DNA of 64,000 nucleotides from Gammaproteobacteria bacterium (GTDB taxonomy: Bacteria; Pseudomonadota; Gammaproteobacteria; Pseudomonadales; Halieaceae). Positions 62,111-64,000 of the stretch are shown in pieces (the first letter of the stretch is position 1; every line of letters starts with the position of its first letter). The notes below the pieces were generated by a model that searched no databases, was not told where the DNA came from, and was given only the letters and a program-made list of their open reading frames with translations. Position numbers and translations under genes: made by a program. Location of the stretch: assembly GCA_024742415.1 (NCBI GenBank), contig JANSYN010000006.1, forward strand, positions 124,001-188,000, read 5' to 3'.

Positions 62111-64000
62111 ATGAAGCCCTGCCGATACGGTCTTGTCCTGCTTAGCCTGAGCCTTGCCCTGTGGGGCTGTTCTGACGCAGCCAATAACGACAGCAGTGCC
62201 GCAATGGCCAGGCCTGCAGAACTGGTTGTTCACTTCCCTGCGCCGCGAGCGCGTTACCTGCTCGATTCGATTTCTGTGCATGGCGTGGTGCAAGGCGCAA
62301 ATCCGGAGCGCGTTGCCATCAGCGTTGACGGCGGTGCCGGGCCCGTTGCCGCAACCCTGGATAGCGACGGACGCTGGATCGCACGGGATGTTGCACTACC
62401 GAAAGGCGCACCCAGTACTGACATTACCCTCACCGCCACCGACAACCGGGGCTGGCACATTGAGCGGAGCATCAGCACACTTGAGCGTGCAACGGCACCG
62501 GCACAGCCCATTGGCCTTGCTCGCAGAGTTGCAGGTGCGGGTTTCATACTGGGGTTTCGCAACGCCCTGCACGAATATGATGGCAGCGGCGCACTGCTGC
62601 ACAGACACACCATCACGGGGCCGCCCCTGGGACAACAGAGCGCGCTTCGTACCTGGAATGCCACAGGCGAGGTTGTTGCCCTGGCCGTGAACAGTCAGGG
62701 GCGCTGCAGCATTGTTGCCTACGCGGTAGCTGCCGGCAGTGAGCGCATATTGCTCCAGCCAGACCAGCAGGACCCGCAGGGCCGCGAGCGCTCAGGATGC
62801 AATGGCATACAGTACGCGCTGCAGGGCGAGCATTTGTACCTGGCTGATTTTTTCCAGCGAACTTTCTCCCTGATTTCAAGCAGCGCTAGCGTAGAGGCAC
62901 AATTAGCGCTGGACGCAAGTCTGGTTGCGCCGGGCGTGTTGCTGGCCGACGCCGGACACGGCGCTGCCCTGGCGTTTGTTGAAGTGAACGACACCGATAG
63001 CAGCAGACCCGCGGGGGCCACTACGGTGAGCTTTCTGGAGCCCACGCAGGGCGGGGTTGTCGATGTGTTTGTCGGACGAGAACGCCCGCTATTCGACGAC
63101 CTTCCGCCCCTGGCTGCAGCCAACGACAACCTTATCCTGTACTGGAGCAACGCCAGCGCAGTTGTCTTTGACCGCGTCAATCGCGAAGAGCGCCTGGTAC
63201 CACCACAGGGCCTGATACCCACGGAACTGATCGACGTCAGTGCCACGGCAGACTCCGGCTTTTACCTGCTGGACGCGCGCGGCGGCGTGTACCGCTTTGA
63301 CCCCTCCAGCGGCAACATCCGCAGCATCTACCAGGCCGACGCCTACCAACTGCCGCAAATCCTGTTGACCGACAAGAGCACAGCCGACGGTTCTGTATTG
63401 CTGTACACAGCGCATATGCAGGAAAAACTGCTATCGGTGCCACTGTTCAACCGGGCAACCAATCTCATGAGTTCATGGCTTAATCTGGCGGCATTCAACC
63501 TCGAAACCCTGGAAGGCCGGCAAATCGTTGCAAGCTCCAACGCGGCCAACGGCCTGGGGCCATCGACAGCTCTGCGCGACAGCGCCCAATCTATCGAGCC
63601 TGCACCCGATGGCAGCCTGCAACACATTGATCACAGGACTGGTGCGCGCACTGCACTGGATTTTCCCGATAGGACGTGGCTGGCGCGCAATGGCGGGTGG
63701 CAGGAACGCAATGCAGCGGTGATCGATCCGCAAGGCCGATTCATCGTTATCAAATCGCGCGGCGGTATTTTTGAATTCTCACTTTCCAGCGGCACGCTGG
63801 TGCGCAGTATGGGCTACTCGGGTTTGAGTGACCCGGCGATCAACTATCGTGTAATAGCGCGAGGCGCTGGTGAGAATGCCAATGTGTACCTTGTTGATCA
63901 GCCACTGACAGCGATTTATCGCGTCGATTTTGCAGCGCGCCAGGTGCTGGAGGTCAGCGGGCCTGAACGCGGTGCGGGCCCGCTACTGGATGGCGCCACA
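62111..64000 (+). CDS. Large lipoprotein with Ig-like and propeller-like regions (partial at window end)
   Basis: An open frame from ATG 62111 runs in frame to the window end (630 codons, no stop). AGGAA precedes the ATG. The product begins with a lipoprotein signal (LALWGC, Cys20). The first part after it (about residues 40-120) resembles a bacterial Ig-like domain with VHGVVQGANPERVAISVDGG. A long series of strand-rich segments follows, such as GFYLLDARGGVYRFDPSSGN and GRFIVIKSRGGIFEFSLSSG, reading as beta-propeller repeats. No enzyme motif is seen. An outer-membrane binding or sensing role is plausible. Confidence 0.75.
   Translation, partial: MKPCRYGLVLLSLSLALWGCSDAANNDSSAAMARPAELVVHFPAPRARYLLDSISVHGVVQGANPERVAISVDGGAGPVAATLDSDGRWIARDVALPKGAPSTDITLTATDNRGWHIERSISTLERATAPAQPIGLARRVAGAGFILGFRNALHEYDGSGALLHRHTITGPPLGQQSALRTWNATGEVVALAVNSQGRCSIVAYAVAAGSERILLQPDQQDPQGRERSGCNGIQYALQGEHLYLADFFQRTFSLISSSASVEAQLALDASLVAPGVLLADAGHGAALAFVEVNDTDSSRPAGATTVSFLEPTQGGVVDVFVGRERPLFDDLPPLAAANDNLILYWSNASAVVFDRVNREERLVPPQGLIPTELIDVSATADSGFYLLDARGGVYRFDPSSGNIRSIYQADAYQLPQILLTDKSTADGSVLLYTAHMQEKLLSVPLFNRATNLMSSWLNLAAFNLETLEGRQIVASSNAANGLGPSTALRDSAQSIEPAPDGSLQHIDHRTGARTALDFPDRTWLARNGGWQERNAAVIDPQGRFIVIKSRGGIFEFSLSSGTLVRSMGYSGLSDPAINYRVIARGAGENANVYLVDQPLTAIYRVDFAARQVLEVSGPERGAGPLLDGAT

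Noticed and set aside
62154-62690. Plus-strand open frame of 178 residues
   Set aside because: It overlaps in another frame the long lipoprotein frame from 62111, which has a ribosome site, lipobox and domain-like content.

Overview
The window reads as the chromosome of an aerobic, probably marine gammaproteobacterium. The Rep helicase, cytochrome c5, DUF3080-like and DUF3581-like proteins, beta-oxidation genes, P450 and TauD/carotenoid-oxygenase style enzymes would fit the Halieaceae/Spongiibacteraceae area, but that placement is an inference from gene content. Base composition is G+C rich except for one clearly lower stretch at about 29.3-33.5 kb. I see no rRNA, tRNA, CRISPR array, transposase or phage gene.

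Layout. 1-1457: end of a PilZ-like protein, then a PEP-CTERM-like exported protein behind a good sigma-54 promoter match. 1593-9121: cytochrome P450, a two-gene fatty-acid oxidation unit (FadJ-type and thiolase), a PaaI-type thioesterase and Rep helicase. 9355-17541: secreted and envelope proteins, a sugar transferase/UbiA pair, a GH10 lipoprotein with a small acidic secreted partner, cytochrome c5, a GST, a lipoprotein and a beta-lactamase-fold lipoprotein.

17905-27949 is the best understood block. A guanidine-I (ykkC) riboswitch precedes an ABC transporter, two DUF1989 proteins, a biotin-dependent urea/guanidine carboxylase and allophanate hydrolase. Together they form a guanidine uptake and nitrogen-assimilation operon: guanidine, carboxyguanidine, allophanate, then ammonia and CO2. 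A small membrane protein and a divergent XRE regulator follow, with paired palindromes between them.

29333-33347 is a lower-G+C cassette (NoeA-like methyltransferase, small YLDPGTGS protein, membrane sulfatase-family enzyme), probably acquired. 33576-44885 holds a peroxiredoxin, carotenoid oxygenase, outer-membrane protein, a large Tyr/Gly-rich envelope protein, an amidohydrolase whose leader is a 45-bp/9-bp tandem repeat array, a NUDIX hydrolase, and an MBOAT plus SGNH-like acyl-transfer pair. 44982-52754 carries catabolic and accessory enzymes (TauD, acyl-CoA dehydrogenase, SDR, arylsulfatase, SRPBCC, DUF3581-like, Sfp-type transferase).

53098-62041 is the most intriguing part. It has a lipid kinase translationally coupled to a Tam41-like nucleotidyltransferase, two paralogous GT8-like glycosyltransferases around an ELM1-family protein, two tandem sulfotransferases and a 2OG-Fe(II) oxygenase. 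I infer a possible undescribed sulfated glycolipid or surface-glycan pathway. The window ends inside a large lipoprotein gene starting at 62111. Several genes use TTG or GTG starts, some with strong Shine-Dalgarno sequences or stop-codon overlap.
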